A stretch of DNA of 64,000 nucleotides from assembly GCA_026770025.1 (NCBI GenBank), contig JAMXDE010000040.1, positions 248,001-312,000 of the forward strand, written 5' to 3'. The notes below the pieces were generated by a model. The model had not been told where the DNA came from. It did not search any database and worked only from the letters and a program-made list of their open reading frames with translations. The position numbers and the translations under genes were made by a program. The DNA comes from Craspedostauros australis (Eukaryota > Bacillariophyta > Bacillariophyceae > Mastogloiales > Achnanthaceae). This document shows positions 55,701 through 64,000 of this stretch, in pieces. Each line of letters starts with the position of its first letter. The stretch's first letter is position 1.

Positions 55701-56653
55701 ACACGATGATGCTTGGCGCTGCCTCGAGACGAAGACCGACCATATCGGGGACCAGAAGACCGCATGAACCCAAAATCCGCATGGAAACGGGCACCAGCGA
55801 CGGCCACCACATCAGGATCGTTGGGCCCATGCGCTGCCTTTTGCCGCTGCGCCTGACTGCAAGCAGTGCAATGACGCATGGGATGAGCACCTTGGGACAG
55901 CCGCGAAGGTAACCCAGTGCAGTGCTTGGGCAACTGAGCAAGCTGCTGCATGCCAGAATGACCCAGCCGCATATGCCAAAGTTCAGCACGCAGTGCAGGT
56001 GAAGATCCTTGCAGCGCAAACGCCGTGGGAGCACGGACACCACCATCATCGAAGAAGTAGAGGCCATTGTGCTGTCGCATGGTAGCGGACACAGGTGCAC
56101 CAGGTCCACAAAAGGTGATGGTGGCATCGTGCAGACCACAGCTGAGAACAAAGCGCTCAAAGTTGTTGTCAGTCTGTCGGACGACCGCCTGAGGCGAAAT
56201 GAGCGTAGTGGACAGCCCAGGGCAGTACATGGCCTCAACGTGGATGACCCCACCATCATCATTGGGGACGTAGACGACGCCACCCCCAGGGCATGTCATG
56301 CACGGCGACCCAGCATTGGCAGCGGCGAGCAGCACAGGCTGGGCATACTCCCGGTACCGGCTGATGATGGACCGCTCAGGCGTAGCGCTGACGTTGGCGC
56401 CAACATCGCACTGTCCAGGACCGCCACCAGGATCCCACGCACGCTCAGGACCACTCGAATGCCGGGCAGAGTGGACGCGACACGCATGTGCAATGGCAAC
56501 GCTGGCCATCTTGATCGACGGAACGCCAGCGTAAGCAGGTATGGTAAGCGCGGACACCCCACCAGAGTGATGGCCTGCATGTGCCCCACTGCGACGATGC
56601 ATGAGAGAACGCCGTTCATCAGGAGATGCATCTACTCCTGACCGGCGGACCAA
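52709..56653 (-). CDS. Copia pol polyprotein region
   Basis: Part of the LTR element. About 1310 codons with, in order, a protease-like start, GAG-pre-integrase zinc motif (WHMRLGH...HCTAC), integrase core, copia-type reverse transcriptase with a VDD motif in place of the usual YVDD surroundings, and RNase H (SLYGYVDADWGSD... SSSEAEF). It overlaps the end of gag in another frame and has no ATG at its start, which fits the ribosomal frameshifting known from Ty1-type elements. Confidence 0.93.
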   Translation of the reverse strand: MVRRSGVDASPDERRSLMHRRSGAHAGHHSGGVSALTIPAYAGVPSIKMASVAIAHACRVHSARHSSGPERAWDPGGGPGQCDVGANVSATPERSIISRYREYAQPVLLAAANAGSPCMTCPGGGVVYVPNDDGGVIHVEAMYCPGLSTTLISPQAVVRQTDNNFERFVLSCGLHDATITFCGPGAPVSATMRQHNGLYFFDDGGVRAPTAFALQGSSPALRAELWHMRLGHSGMQQLAQLPKHCTGLPSRLSQGAHPMRHCTACSQAQRQKAAHGPNDPDVVAVAGARFHADFGFMRSSGPRYGRSSSRGSAKHHRVVQSLEGFTSYLLVTDAYTRYTWVFPTKDRSPPVDIFLKLLRDFGRRDGHRAVRVDTGGELARYSAFQEIVQSAGYNLEPTGAGCSWMNGKVERLNRTFGVMTRALLYSSGLHPRFWARALVHAVYIKNRLWHKSIDATPYELQHGVKPDVSHLRVFGSCVTVRKPGYPAAKLDVHTYDGIFVGHTATPSLHEYYDLDSGRIKTAGNIVFDEAHFSSTERPPGPQLLFELGFEMEVESDGVKVPDKHEPGRTSLPLECIESITRDTDDIHAAAAACSIPASPSSDIVVMAGDPFDLAFAQTVDITGNDDTAGLEFSYDDARGRLQLVRCRPGSKAARIPRWRTRMRNAHLLQFHDSPVHTMEDLALAVANARKGGLTQCDAIFAFDEVRNALSQRGVPQLYFDQLRHIRGILDDVQPAANQVHAAPKLSRRMLLQRDDWEEWQQAEFKQLDQYHHQGMFGTPVDAPRDAAIFNWVWVYVVKTHENNRKKARAVCDGSTRGGSVRVFGHTYAATPDLTEFRLLVAIAAIQGLLVFGADVANAFAEAPASAQRYYMRADAPFRSWWQHKHGVHLGRNAVVPVLKNLQGHPEAPRQWSLHVNGMLKEMGFAATTHAPCLYTGSIDGHKLYVLRQVDDFAVATAMEHSFQVFCDMLDQRLRQPITRHGIFSHYNGLDLTQGRHHITVHCTTYINKVLARHDWSDLRSSQRLPMRSDSGYIRKLDQGVGPDDDGERAALQSEFFSYRQAIGELIWAMVSCRPDISFPVVKLSQFSINPARIHYEAVKYLFRYVAATRTHGITYWRAQPVLQLPQVPDPRRMSPSADKSHQVADQDTIQASSLYGYVDADWGSDTRHRRSTTGIVYLFGGAAIAWKTRIQPTIALSSSEAEFVAASDAGRMALWLRSILDEIGVPQQHATLLYEDNRGARMMANASQPTKNSRHIDIRTFAVCDWVERDLILIADVASDLNASDVCTKQTSIVLFHRHTDLIMGRVRPFYVGG

Positions 56654-58338
56654 AAATCCAGGTCGAGCGAATGAACGACGTCATCGGACACCAGAAGATC
56701 CTCAACTCGGGCGTCCTCAACAGTGCCGAAGCGCTGGATGGCACGAGCAGTAGACTTGAACTTGTCAGGGCCAAAGTGTTCGCGGTAGCTCTCGCGAATG
56801 CGCCGGGCATCGTCAGGATGGTCGGCCACATACTGGATGAGGTGAGCAGTGCGCCCAAACATCTTGCACGTGGCGGCCCGGTGGCCCATAGAGCAGCACG
56901 CCTCGCAGTATGCACCCGGATCAGGCTTGTAGAACGCATGGCGTGGGCGCTCAGGGCGTTGGCCACGTCCACCATCGCGCGGAGCCCGTTGGGACCGGGT
57001 TTGAGCACGATGAGCAAGTGGTTGCACGCCAGATCCAGGAGGATCCGGAATCTCCTGAGCAAGCTGTTCAATGTGGAGATTGAACGGCAAGGACTTGGGC
57101 GAGGTCACGGAGCGAATGGCCGTGCGGTAGTGATCAAGGGAGTACCCATGAGACCGGAGCTCCTCAAGGAAGAGACGGCTGACCTCCATGTCGGTCACCG
57201 TACGGTGAAAAACGAGTCCTTCCACATGCTGGAACCCAAGGAGGCGAGTGGCAAACTCAGACACAGACCCCTCGAAGGTGGGATGCTTGTGGACCTGAGA
57301 TTGCACCTGGTCGAACGCCCCAGCAAGGATCTTGTGCAGGAACATGTACGCCGACAGCTGGTGGGGAAGAACACCAAAACTGCCAGCATACTTGAGCTGC
57401 AAGCCAGCATGGCTGGAATTGATGACGCCATCAGCTTGAAGCTTGACAACAAGCTTGGAGTTCATCTCGAAGACGCGGCGACCCACCACATTGCCAGGGA
57501 TGACCAACAGATGGGGTCGGAAGAGATCCAAGGGGCAGACGTGGAGATCGACGCAGAGAGCCGCTGCCTGGAACTGAGCATACCACTGGAAGACTCGATG
57601 CGGATCGTCATCCACAAGCTTCAGCGCCCACTTATCCCAAGTCTGTTGGGCGCCGTACTCAAGGCGATCAAGAGAAGGGCCAATGTGGTAGGTGTCGTGG
57701 CGGCGGAGCGACGGACTGGCATTGGCAAGGCCGTAGGGAACTCCAGATGCCGTGATGTAGTCGAAGTCCTCGCCCCCAGCAGCACGCCACTCAGGAGCAT
57801 CACCAGCGGCAGGAGACGTCGAAGACTCAGGCACGCGAGGAGCATCCGAGGGCAGCGCGCCAACATCATCAGTAGGCGTAGCAGGTGTCACCTCACCCTC
57901 TAGCACCACTGGGAGCGCGTCACCGCCGTCACGGGCACGGTCACCGCCACTGGCACGGTCGTCGTCAGTAGGAGTAGGCGGAGTGCTTGTCGCAGGGGCG
58001 CGGCGGCCCTGGGATGGAGCGAACGCCTCAGGAATGACACGCTCCTTGCGAAGGAAGGACCGAAACACCCGTGGGGTGATCTCGCCGGCCCAACCATCCG
58101 AATCGGCGTGCAGCACGTACCACGCGCGAAGTTTCCACATGCCACGGATGCGAACCCCATCATCGTCGCCCCACGCAAGCATGCGCTGATGGAAGAGGTC
58201 ATCGGGGGAGTCGAGAAGATCGCACAGCTCGCCGTCAGTGGCAAGACCAAGGGCCTCGAGCATGGAGTCGAACCAACGCCAACCGAGCCGCTTCGAGATG
58301 GTGTGAGCATCAGAAAGCACGTCGTCGTCGGAGGTCAT
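56632..58338 (-). CDS. Copia gag
   Basis: About 568 codons from the ATG at 58338. It has an Asp/Ala/Pro-rich N-terminal region, a helical capsid-like core and one CCHC zinc knuckle (CEACCSMGHRAATC). It is not similar by eye to the gag remnant at 2.6 kb. Confidence 0.9.
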   Translation of the reverse strand: MTSDDDVLSDAHTISKRLGWRWFDSMLEALGLATDGELCDLLDSPDDLFHQRMLAWGDDDGVRIRGMWKLRAWYVLHADSDGWAGEITPRVFRSFLRKERVIPEAFAPSQGRRAPATSTPPTPTDDDRASGGDRARDGGDALPVVLEGEVTPATPTDDVGALPSDAPRVPESSTSPAAGDAPEWRAAGGEDFDYITASGVPYGLANASPSLRRHDTYHIGPSLDRLEYGAQQTWDKWALKLVDDDPHRVFQWYAQFQAAALCVDLHVCPLDLFRPHLLVIPGNVVGRRVFEMNSKLVVKLQADGVINSSHAGLQLKYAGSFGVLPHQLSAYMFLHKILAGAFDQVQSQVHKHPTFEGSVSEFATRLLGFQHVEGLVFHRTVTDMEVSRLFLEELRSHGYSLDHYRTAIRSVTSPKSLPFNLHIEQLAQEIPDPPGSGVQPLAHRAQTRSQRAPRDGGRGQRPERPRHAFYKPDPGAYCEACCSMGHRAATCKMFGRTAHLIQYVADHPDDARRIRESYREHFGPDKFKSTARAIQRFGTVEDARVEDLLVSDDVVHSLDLDFWSAGQE

Positions 58339-58457
58339 GTTGGAGCGAAGCGAAGGGAAGAGGAGAAGGGGCAGGGAAGAGATACCACTGAGTGTAAGGG
58401 AATGGAACGTCCTTGAACACAAAGCGCGAGGAGAGGAGAGCGCGAAAGGCTATAACC

Positions 58458-58600
58458 TGTCAGTATCTGAGGGGAACTGTGTGTGTGTGTGTGTGTGTGG
58501 ATGATTACTAATGTGATTTATGACCGGAAGGGACGATCTCTTCTGTGCTGTCCTGTGATTGCCACGGCGTCTGTCATCGTCCGTGGGCAGTATGCCAACA
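58458..58600 (-). repeat. LTR (5' LTR of the copia element)
   Basis: 143 bases, identical to the other LTR apart from two extra GT units. The DNA beside its inner end (GGTTATAGCC on the minus strand) is the expected primer-binding position; the tRNA was not assigned. Confidence 0.95.
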
Positions 58601-58605
58601 GAGAC
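58601..58605. repeat. Target-site duplication, right
   Basis: GAGAC, matching 52497-52501. Confidence 0.9.
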
Positions 58606-58616
58606 ATCAAAAGAGG

Positions 58617-60311
58617 ATGATTGGCGCCATCTGCATCGCGTGCATGGTGGTGGCAACGAACTCACTGTCATCACCATCCCCATCATCCCTGTCATCCCCA
58701 CTCCAGCGCAGAAGCATTAGCATCAGTAGAAACAGCAGCAATAGGAGTGGGAGTGGAAATGAGAGTCGCCAACCAATACGGAAGGTCGCAGTCATCGATG
58801 GTGGCATCGCCGGTCTCTCCTTGGCGCATGCCTTCGAAAACAACAACGGCAACGATGCACACATCATTGATGTGAAATGCTTCGATGCGAGACCAGAATT
58901 GGACGTCATCGCAGGTGCGGGTGTGCAGCTCAACGGTGGCATGGCGGCATGGCAACATGGCAGTGCTGAAGCAGATCTATCCGTCCCTGTCCCCGTCACT
59001 GTAGCGTGCAGCATACAGCATACAGCGTGCGGTGACCGATGGCGCGCTGCCGTTGACGACCGTGCGATCCAAGACCACCAGCTAGATCTCATCCAACGAG
59101 GAGGTCCAGCTGCTGCACTTCAATCTCAGACAGATGATCATGGATGCGAAGTGACGCCACGACGAAAGCGCTGATCCAGGAGGAAGGCGAGGTCATGGCG
59201 TACCATCCTCCATCATTCGAGGAGAGTTGCAGGAGGTGCTGCTGGAGAAGCTGAAGACGACACCCGTGCATCTTGGCAAGCAGGTGATGAATGTGGAATA
59301 TGAAAAGACGGAGGCGTGAGATGCCATCCATCTTTCGTTTGAAGATGGAACGAGAGGAGGGCCGTACTGGTACGACATGGTGGTGGGCTGCGATGGTGCC
59401 AACAGCGTCGTGAAGCAGTACATCAACGGCGATGCGCGGTCGTCATCAGACAATCAACGCAATTCGGTGGTTGTGTACTCTGGCATCCGCATCCGGTACG
59501 CCATCCAGGATGTCGCCAAAGAGGACAGCGATAGTAGCAGCGGCAGCACCAGCGACGACGGAACGAACACAATAGCACAAGATTCCGTCCTGCAGCAACA
59601 CTTTGGCAACTGCGCCTACTGCCTCGCTGGAAACTGCGGTAATGGTATCAAGCGCGGCACCACCCGATGCTGTCCCATCATCTTCCGCAATGCCTTGCCC
59701 TTCTCCAAGCCCGCCATCAGCAAGGATGATGAGAATGTCACTTGGAAGGCATGATCCGAGGCCGAACGCATCCAGCAACAGATGCGACAGCAGATCGATG
59801 ATGCCAAGATCCCAACACACACCACAAGGCCCATCATCTATCGACTCATGGGTAATGCCGATCGCTTCTTCACGTTGGGGATCTACCTCCACAATCCGTT
59901 TGCGCGATGGACCAAGGTGATGGTGGCCACCAGCGGAAATCGCAACCGCAATGGAGGCACCGGCGCACGCCATGCCACAGTTTCTTGGACAGGACACCAA
60001 TCAATCCATCCAAGACGCCTACTGTTAGGCCAACGCCATCCAGCAGTACACCATGCAGTACAATGAACAAGCCAATGGTGGGAACAGCCTCCAAGACATC
60101 CTGCAGACAGAATACAAGGACAAGCGATGGTCCACCACCATGGACATCATGGGCATCACGACCACCACAGCCAAGGCTGATTGGTCTGCTGGGATACCTG
60201 GAGGCCTCATCGGGACCGTTGACCAAGTTCCGGGACGTGTCCTTCTTCATCGTGGACAAGACGGGTGTTGCGAAGAAGATCTTTCTGGATGCTGCCGTTC
60301 GGAGGATATGA
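58617..60311 (+). pseudogene. FAD-dependent monooxygenase (PF01494 type), decayed host gene
   Basis: Relatives hydroxylate aromatic or terpenoid substrates with NAD(P)H and FAD. Recognisable pieces, in order: hydrophobic leader (MIGAICIACMVVATNSL), KVAVIDGGIAGLSLAHAFEN (FAD site, with Asp where GGG is usual), RGELQEVLLEKL, YDMVVGCDGANSVVKQ (DG motif), NADRFFTLGIYLHNPF, HAMPQFLGQDTNQSIQDAY (second FAD site) and FRDVSFFIVDKTGVAKK. They lie in three frames: the first to about 59174, a second from about 59180 with TGAs near 59311 and at 59752-59754, a third from about 59966 with a TAG soon after DAYC, then a last change before 60230. At least five breaks make this a dead gene. The copia LTR ends 16 bases before its ATG. 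Confidence 0.85.
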
Positions 60312-60467
60312 GAATGTGTGGAAGAGTGCGAAATCGCGCTGTGATGCAGGTAGATTATGTGGACGGCTTTCGCTTGTTGGTGATGGACCAACCATACTCG
60401 AACGATCTAGACATTCCATGCTTCTCACCTACCACAACACACAATCTCAATCACAAGCAAACACATG

Positions 60468-60503
<36 letters not shown>

Positions 60504-60599
60504 CCTCCCAATCACCCAACCATCTCCCTTGTTCCATCCTACTCGTACAACAATACACTCACATGCACCAGAGTATCAATACTGTCTTCATGCGCTGTT
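60312..60599. other. Convergent gap with simple repeat
   Basis: Between the monooxygenase pseudogene and the LRR-like gene; contains the (CAAT)n run listed separately. Confidence 0.5.
60470..60512. repeat. (CAAT)n microsatellite
   Basis: About ten tandem tetranucleotide units without interruption. Confidence 0.9.
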
Positions 60600-62069
60600 C
60601 TAATTACTTGACGACCAGAGTACTCCAAGGCCATCCAGGATCGCATCAATCGTCGATGTGCCTTTCTTTTCCACACCGCAAGCAGAAGCATCATCAACTC
60701 GGACGAGCCGATCCTCTCTCTTGTCATCCCACGCCCGTTTCAAAGCCTCGCTGCCCTGCAACAGAACGTTGAAAGTCTCGCTCATGGGATCCATTGTACC
60801 GATTAGACCCAATAGACCCATTTCCGCCATTTCAGCCATTCTACTCCGATGTTTGCTTGTTCTCATCAGCATCTCTCCAAACAGGGCCAGTGGCTGCGAC
60901 CATGTTGGAAGGGAACACAACACTGCTCTCACCTTGTTGCGATGATTTCGCCGCAAGATACGTTCAACAAGCGCATTGTACGAATGGGCATATTTGTCAG
61001 GCGGGCGTGGTCGAATGTGGAGATAGGTGAGTTGGGTAGTCTGCTCCAAGGCTTGCCGAAGTGCTTCCATTTGTGCCGAGAAGGTCTCGGGCGGAACCTC
61101 AAACATGCTGGGATCCGTTGAGTGATAGTATGTGAGAGATGGCAAGCTCTTGTTTCCCAGAAGCGATATCAATGCGTCGAACCTTGTCATCTGCGCTTGT
61201 CGCGATGATCCGTCCCAAAGATTGTAAACCCTGAGCTTCTTCAGGTGTGATGCATCTGAAAGGAGTTGGATGATCTGGTCGATTTCTTGTGAGCAGGTTC
61301 GTTGTCTGTTGTAGTTCCGATCGAACTTCATGTAGAGCTTGTTGATGCGCTTGTTTGACTGGAATAGCTTTGCCAAGCTTTCGCAAGTGACACGGGTGCG
61401 GAAAAAGGAGACTTCGGTGATACTGCAATTGTTTGGAGACAGCCATCTCCACAAATCAACGCCCTCATCGGCGAGCTTGCATTCACTGAACACAACGTAT
61501 TTCGAATTTTGGGAGATGTTGAACATGAGCTTGTCACAATCAACAAGATCACATGAATTCAAATCCACACGATGTGTCACAAGAGGGATATCGTGGAGCT
61601 GCTTCGTCTCCACGAAGTATTGAGTCAATTGGATGCTGTCGCCGAATGGAGATTTGAGTGGATGTTTGGCAGCCAATCGGAGAACGAAGCGAATGGCTTG
61701 CTTGTCTTCCTCTCCCAATTGGTCATCGCTGCCGAATTCCAGCTTCAGGGATCGAATATACATCCACCCGCAGCCCCAGGGAAGCGAACCCTTCAGTAGA
61801 ACATGAGGTGACAAAGCAACGCGCTTGTGCCGCTTCATCGATTCCAAGTCATAAAAAGTGAATCCTGCTTCGATGGCCATGTCCCAATATTCCACCCGCT
61901 TGGGTGTGACACTGTAACAGTCGATCTGCTGTCTTGGATTTCTCTGCACATTGAACATGGCCTTCCGGACCAAGCATTTCTGATGGAGCTGTTTCCAGAA
62001 AGTCTTGAAGTCTGGATCATGATCGCTGTTGGTATTGGTGTTGGTGACAGCATCCATGTTGCGGTTCAT
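60600..62069 (-). CDS. Hypothetical protein, weak LRR-like character
   Basis: 489 residues, no introns, ATG at 62069. I do not recognise a family. The middle has irregular leucine-containing units spaced about 25-30 residues (VDLNSCDLVDCDKLMFNISQ, FSECKLADEGVDLWRWLS, VSFFRTRVTCESLAKLFQ, HLKKLRVYNLWDG, LTYLHIRPRP), which suggests a degenerate leucine-rich-repeat fold. The N-terminus is hydrophilic and basic, and no signal peptide, membrane helix or F-box is visible. A trinucleotide-like TGCTGTTGCTGATT repeat lies just upstream (62090-62165), with a TCGTACGAGTAG motif at 62178-62189. Confidence 0.7.
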   Translation of the reverse strand: MNRNMDAVTNTNTNSDHDPDFKTFWKQLHQKCLVRKAMFNVQRNPRQQIDCYSVTPKRVEYWDMAIEAGFTFYDLESMKRHKRVALSPHVLLKGSLPWGCGWMYIRSLKLEFGSDDQLGEEDKQAIRFVLRLAAKHPLKSPFGDSIQLTQYFVETKQLHDIPLVTHRVDLNSCDLVDCDKLMFNISQNSKYVVFSECKLADEGVDLWRWLSPNNCSITEVSFFRTRVTCESLAKLFQSNKRINKLYMKFDRNYNRQRTCSQEIDQIIQLLSDASHLKKLRVYNLWDGSSRQAQMTRFDALISLLGNKSLPSLTYYHSTDPSMFEVPPETFSAQMEALRQALEQTTQLTYLHIRPRPPDKYAHSYNALVERILRRNHRNKVRAVLCSLPTWSQPLALFGEMLMRTSKHRSRMAEMAEMGLLGLIGTMDPMSETFNVLLQGSEALKRAWDDKREDRLVRVDDASACGVEKKGTSTIDAILDGLGVLWSSSN

Positions 62070-63486
62070 CCTTTTCTTGTCGTTGCTGATTGTTACGGCT
62101 GCTGGTGATTGTTACTGATGATGATTGTTGCTGTTGCTGATTGCTGCTGTTGCTGATTGCTGCTGTTGGTGGTACAATCGTACGAGTAGAGTAGGTAAAG
62201 CAGGTAGAGTATGCAGTCCTAAATCAGTTGCGCTTGGATGGCGATTGTGAGTTCATCTGCTCACGTTTGCTGTCCTCCATTTCATGATCCTGTGCATTCA
62301 TCACGATGCAACGTGTCGTCAGCCAACACGCCTGCATGGACTTGCGCAGTTCCATCACTGCGTATGGTGTATGGTGTATGGGCTTGGGTGGTGTGGTGTA
62401 GTGTGGTATGGCCGTGGACAGCCACATCATGATCCGAAGCTGGCAAGCTCGCTCGCTCGCACGATACGACCTTCGATGATGCCCAACTTGGCCACGCTGT
62501 GCAGTTGTGCCTCTTCATGTGATACCATAGATCGTGTAAGATGAGTAGGCACATCCCTCTGTGATGGTCTTGGGAGAGTCCACCACGATACCACTCCGAT
62601 CGATACAGTTCTTCGGCTGTTGGATGTCATCGAACGAATGCGATGGGCAGATCCACGATGTGAGAAATCCACGATGTGGGGAATCCGCCACGATGACTTC
62701 TTTGGTGGATATCAGAGGCGTTTCTCGTGTTTTGTGGAGAGGATGATAACGATGATGCTGTCATGATACTGTCATGGGTGATGTGTCTCTTGAGCTGGCT
62801 GCTGTCTCTGTCTCTGCTCTTGGAGAGATCGTTCTTCTCCTTCATTGTGGGCTGCCTTGATTGGTTCTCTTGTCCACAACAATTCGGCAGATCCTTCTCT
62901 TCAACGGTGTGGATTGCAATTCTTCAAGTTCTCTGGTCAGCCAAGCGCAGGGGCAGGAGTATTGCTTGCTGGGAGGGTCGATGAGCGTGGGTGCAGATCG
63001 TATTATAGTCGTACGTGTGGTATACTCTCCATGCGCATTGCTTTGGCTTTGTCTGTGATGGTCATTGGGCTTCGTCTCCTCTTCCTCACCAACCACACGT
63101 TTCCCATCGTGGAAGATCGCGCGCTTGTGGTTCTTCGTTTGTTGGCAGAATTTCTTGTGTGTTCGACCTTTTCAGTCGTATTCATGACTGAAGCTCACCC
63201 TGTTTGACTCACTCGACCAATCAAGAAGTTCTCAAAACATCGATCCGAATCCTCGAGGACGACACGAAACACGATCAGAAATCATTTCGACATCTCCGCA
63301 CACGATCATCGTAGTAGTGCGGGAACAAGCGCTTGAGGGAGGGAGACACACAAAGAGGTCGCCATCTCCGCCCTTGAAGAATAACAGATTGAAGGTGTCA
63401 TCAGGAACCGTCTGTATCCGCGATACCCAACACCATTGCGTCCACAGAAACCACGAGAGAAAACAAAGAAGAGGTAGAGAAGGAAA
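62070..63486. promoter_or_regulatory. Divergent upstream region, LRR-like gene / NPL4
   Basis: 1.4 kb with no supported gene. It contains an imperfect TGCTGTTGCTGATT repeat (62090-62165), GTATGGTGT-type repeats near 62360-62410 and two TCGTACG motifs (62178-62189 and 63006-63016). Confidence 0.4.
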
Positions 63487-64000
63487 GATGTTGCTGAGAG
63501 TGCGATCAAACGTTGGCGTGTGGCGCGTGGATGGTCTGGACGAGAAGACGTCGACCATGGAGACGGTGCTGCAGCAGATAGCGCAGACCAGACCTCACGT
63601 GGAGTACGAAGCCTCGGGGATGTGCGAGGATCCTGGCTGCAAGAAGTCTCTGGATACGACCAAGGCCCTCGCAGAGCTGGGGCTGCGCCATGGCAGCATG
63701 GTGCACTGCCGCGTGGACCCGTCGTCTTGCGCCGAGAACAAGGTGGGCGACGACGATGCCGCAGCCGCAGGTTCCGCAGCCATGGACACAGCAGCCGTAG
63801 CGGAAGAAGCGCCAGGCAGCAGGGCCAACATGAAGCGCGTCATCGACAAGGACGGCTCCATCAAGCTGGTCGCGACGTCCGACCCACGCGCGCCCGCAGA
63901 CGACCGTGGATTCCGAAAAGGCAAGATGGCGCTGCGCGACATGAAGATGGCATGGACGCTCAACGAATTCATGGCTCTGGACGCGCAGTACAACTTCAAG
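63487..64000 (+). CDS. NPL4: NPL4, Cdc48/p97 ubiquitin cofactor (5' part, runs off window)
   Basis: The frame from the ATG at 63487 stays open to the window end (171 codons). Npl4 with Ufd1 brings ubiquitinated proteins to the Cdc48/p97 segregase for ER-associated and other degradation. The first 75 residues (MLLRVRSNVGVWRVDGLDEK...) fit the ubiquitin-like N-terminal domain. An Ala-rich linker follows, then RGFRKGKMALRDMKMAWTLN and EFMALDAQYNFK, which match the start of the plant NPL4 core (G-M-x-S-M-K-x-x-WT-x-x-FM-L-D). The zinc and MPN domains would lie beyond the window. Confidence 0.88.

Larger units (their letters stand above)
52502..58600 (-). mobile_element. Ty1/copia LTR retrotransposon, looks whole
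   Basis: A 6.1 kb LTR element on the minus strand, with short LTRs (52502-52640 and 58458-58600), a 5-bp target duplication (GAGAC), gag (58338-56632), pol (about 56653-52709) and a polypurine tract (GT-rich strand G8) beside the 3' LTR at 52641-52648. Domain order protease-integrase-RT-RNase H defines the copia superfamily. The two LTRs are identical by eye except for the length of a GT microsatellite (139 versus 143 bases), so insertion is very recent on an evolutionary scale. It lies in the promoter between the DEP-reductase and the monooxygenase pseudogene. Confidence 0.95.

Noticed and set aside
53867-57903. Long plus-strand open frames of 358 and 425 codons
   Set aside because: They are antisense to the copia pol and gag genes.
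60470-60512. Regular repeat as a CRISPR array
   Set aside because: It is an uninterrupted tetranucleotide microsatellite without spacers, in eukaryotic DNA.

Overview
The window is nuclear DNA of a eukaryote, most probably a diatom or another ochrophyte stramenopile. The support is direct: spliceosomal introns with GTRNGT donors, a secreted protein carrying a long Pro-Ser-Asp/Thr linker, a Lys/Ser-rich protein ending in the REY...LGDNPSC...GPPL.IGW domain that I associate with diatoms, a vWA/alpha-kinase protein, an Rpt2 with the plant-type GEPGTGKT P-loop, and a Ty1/copia element of general diatom type. The genus is not determinable from what I can see. All three standard stop codons terminate intact genes, so the genetic code is standard. 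Genes have few or no introns; the exception is a seven-exon transporter.

Layout. 1-5800 is repeat-rich: a diverged fragment of a membrane-protein-like sequence (second copy inverted at 15.3 kb), a decayed copia gag, a piggyBac-like transposase tail (second copy at 14.7-15.0 kb) and a foldback/MITE-like element built of 16-18 bp palindromes. 6.0-12.4 kb holds a large secreted Cys-rich protein, a small unknown gene and a decayed Nei/Fpg-type DNA glycosylase with SAP motifs. 12.7-29 kb is mostly intact genes: a secretory-pathway J protein, APC10, a vWA-alpha-kinase, a JmjC oxygenase, a BTB protein with a frame break, an MFS sugar transporter and proteasome subunit Rpt2. 29-42.5 kb holds the REY-domain protein, DCAF13/Sof1, a membrane-anchored OGT-like glycosyltransferase, the HELLS/DDM1 remodeler (three exons) and a METTL21-like methyltransferase (two exons). 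44-52 kb holds a TDT/SLAC1-type anion transporter and a DEP-domain fusion to a mercuric-reductase-like flavoenzyme (three exons). 52.5-58.6 kb is a whole-looking copia element with nearly identical short LTRs and a 5-bp target duplication, inserted just upstream of a dead FAD monooxygenase gene. 60.6-64 kb holds an LRR-like orphan and the start of NPL4.

Functional themes are housekeeping: cell cycle and protein turnover (APC10, Rpt2, NPL4, BTB, DCAF13), chromatin (HELLS, JmjC), secretory pathway (J protein, OGT-like enzyme, Cys-rich protein) and transport (MFS, TDT). Several gene pairs are divergent and share promoters. Canonical E2F-like palindromes lie in the HELLS/METTL21-like intergenic region and in HELLS intron 1. 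A CTCGTACGAG-like motif recurs in intergenic DNA. I found no tRNA, rRNA or CRISPR. The best candidates for something undescribed are the palindrome-built foldback element, the duplicated Cys-rich secreted protein, the DEP-flavoreductase fusion, the anchored OGT-like enzyme and the inverted repeat pair with a protein-like reading.
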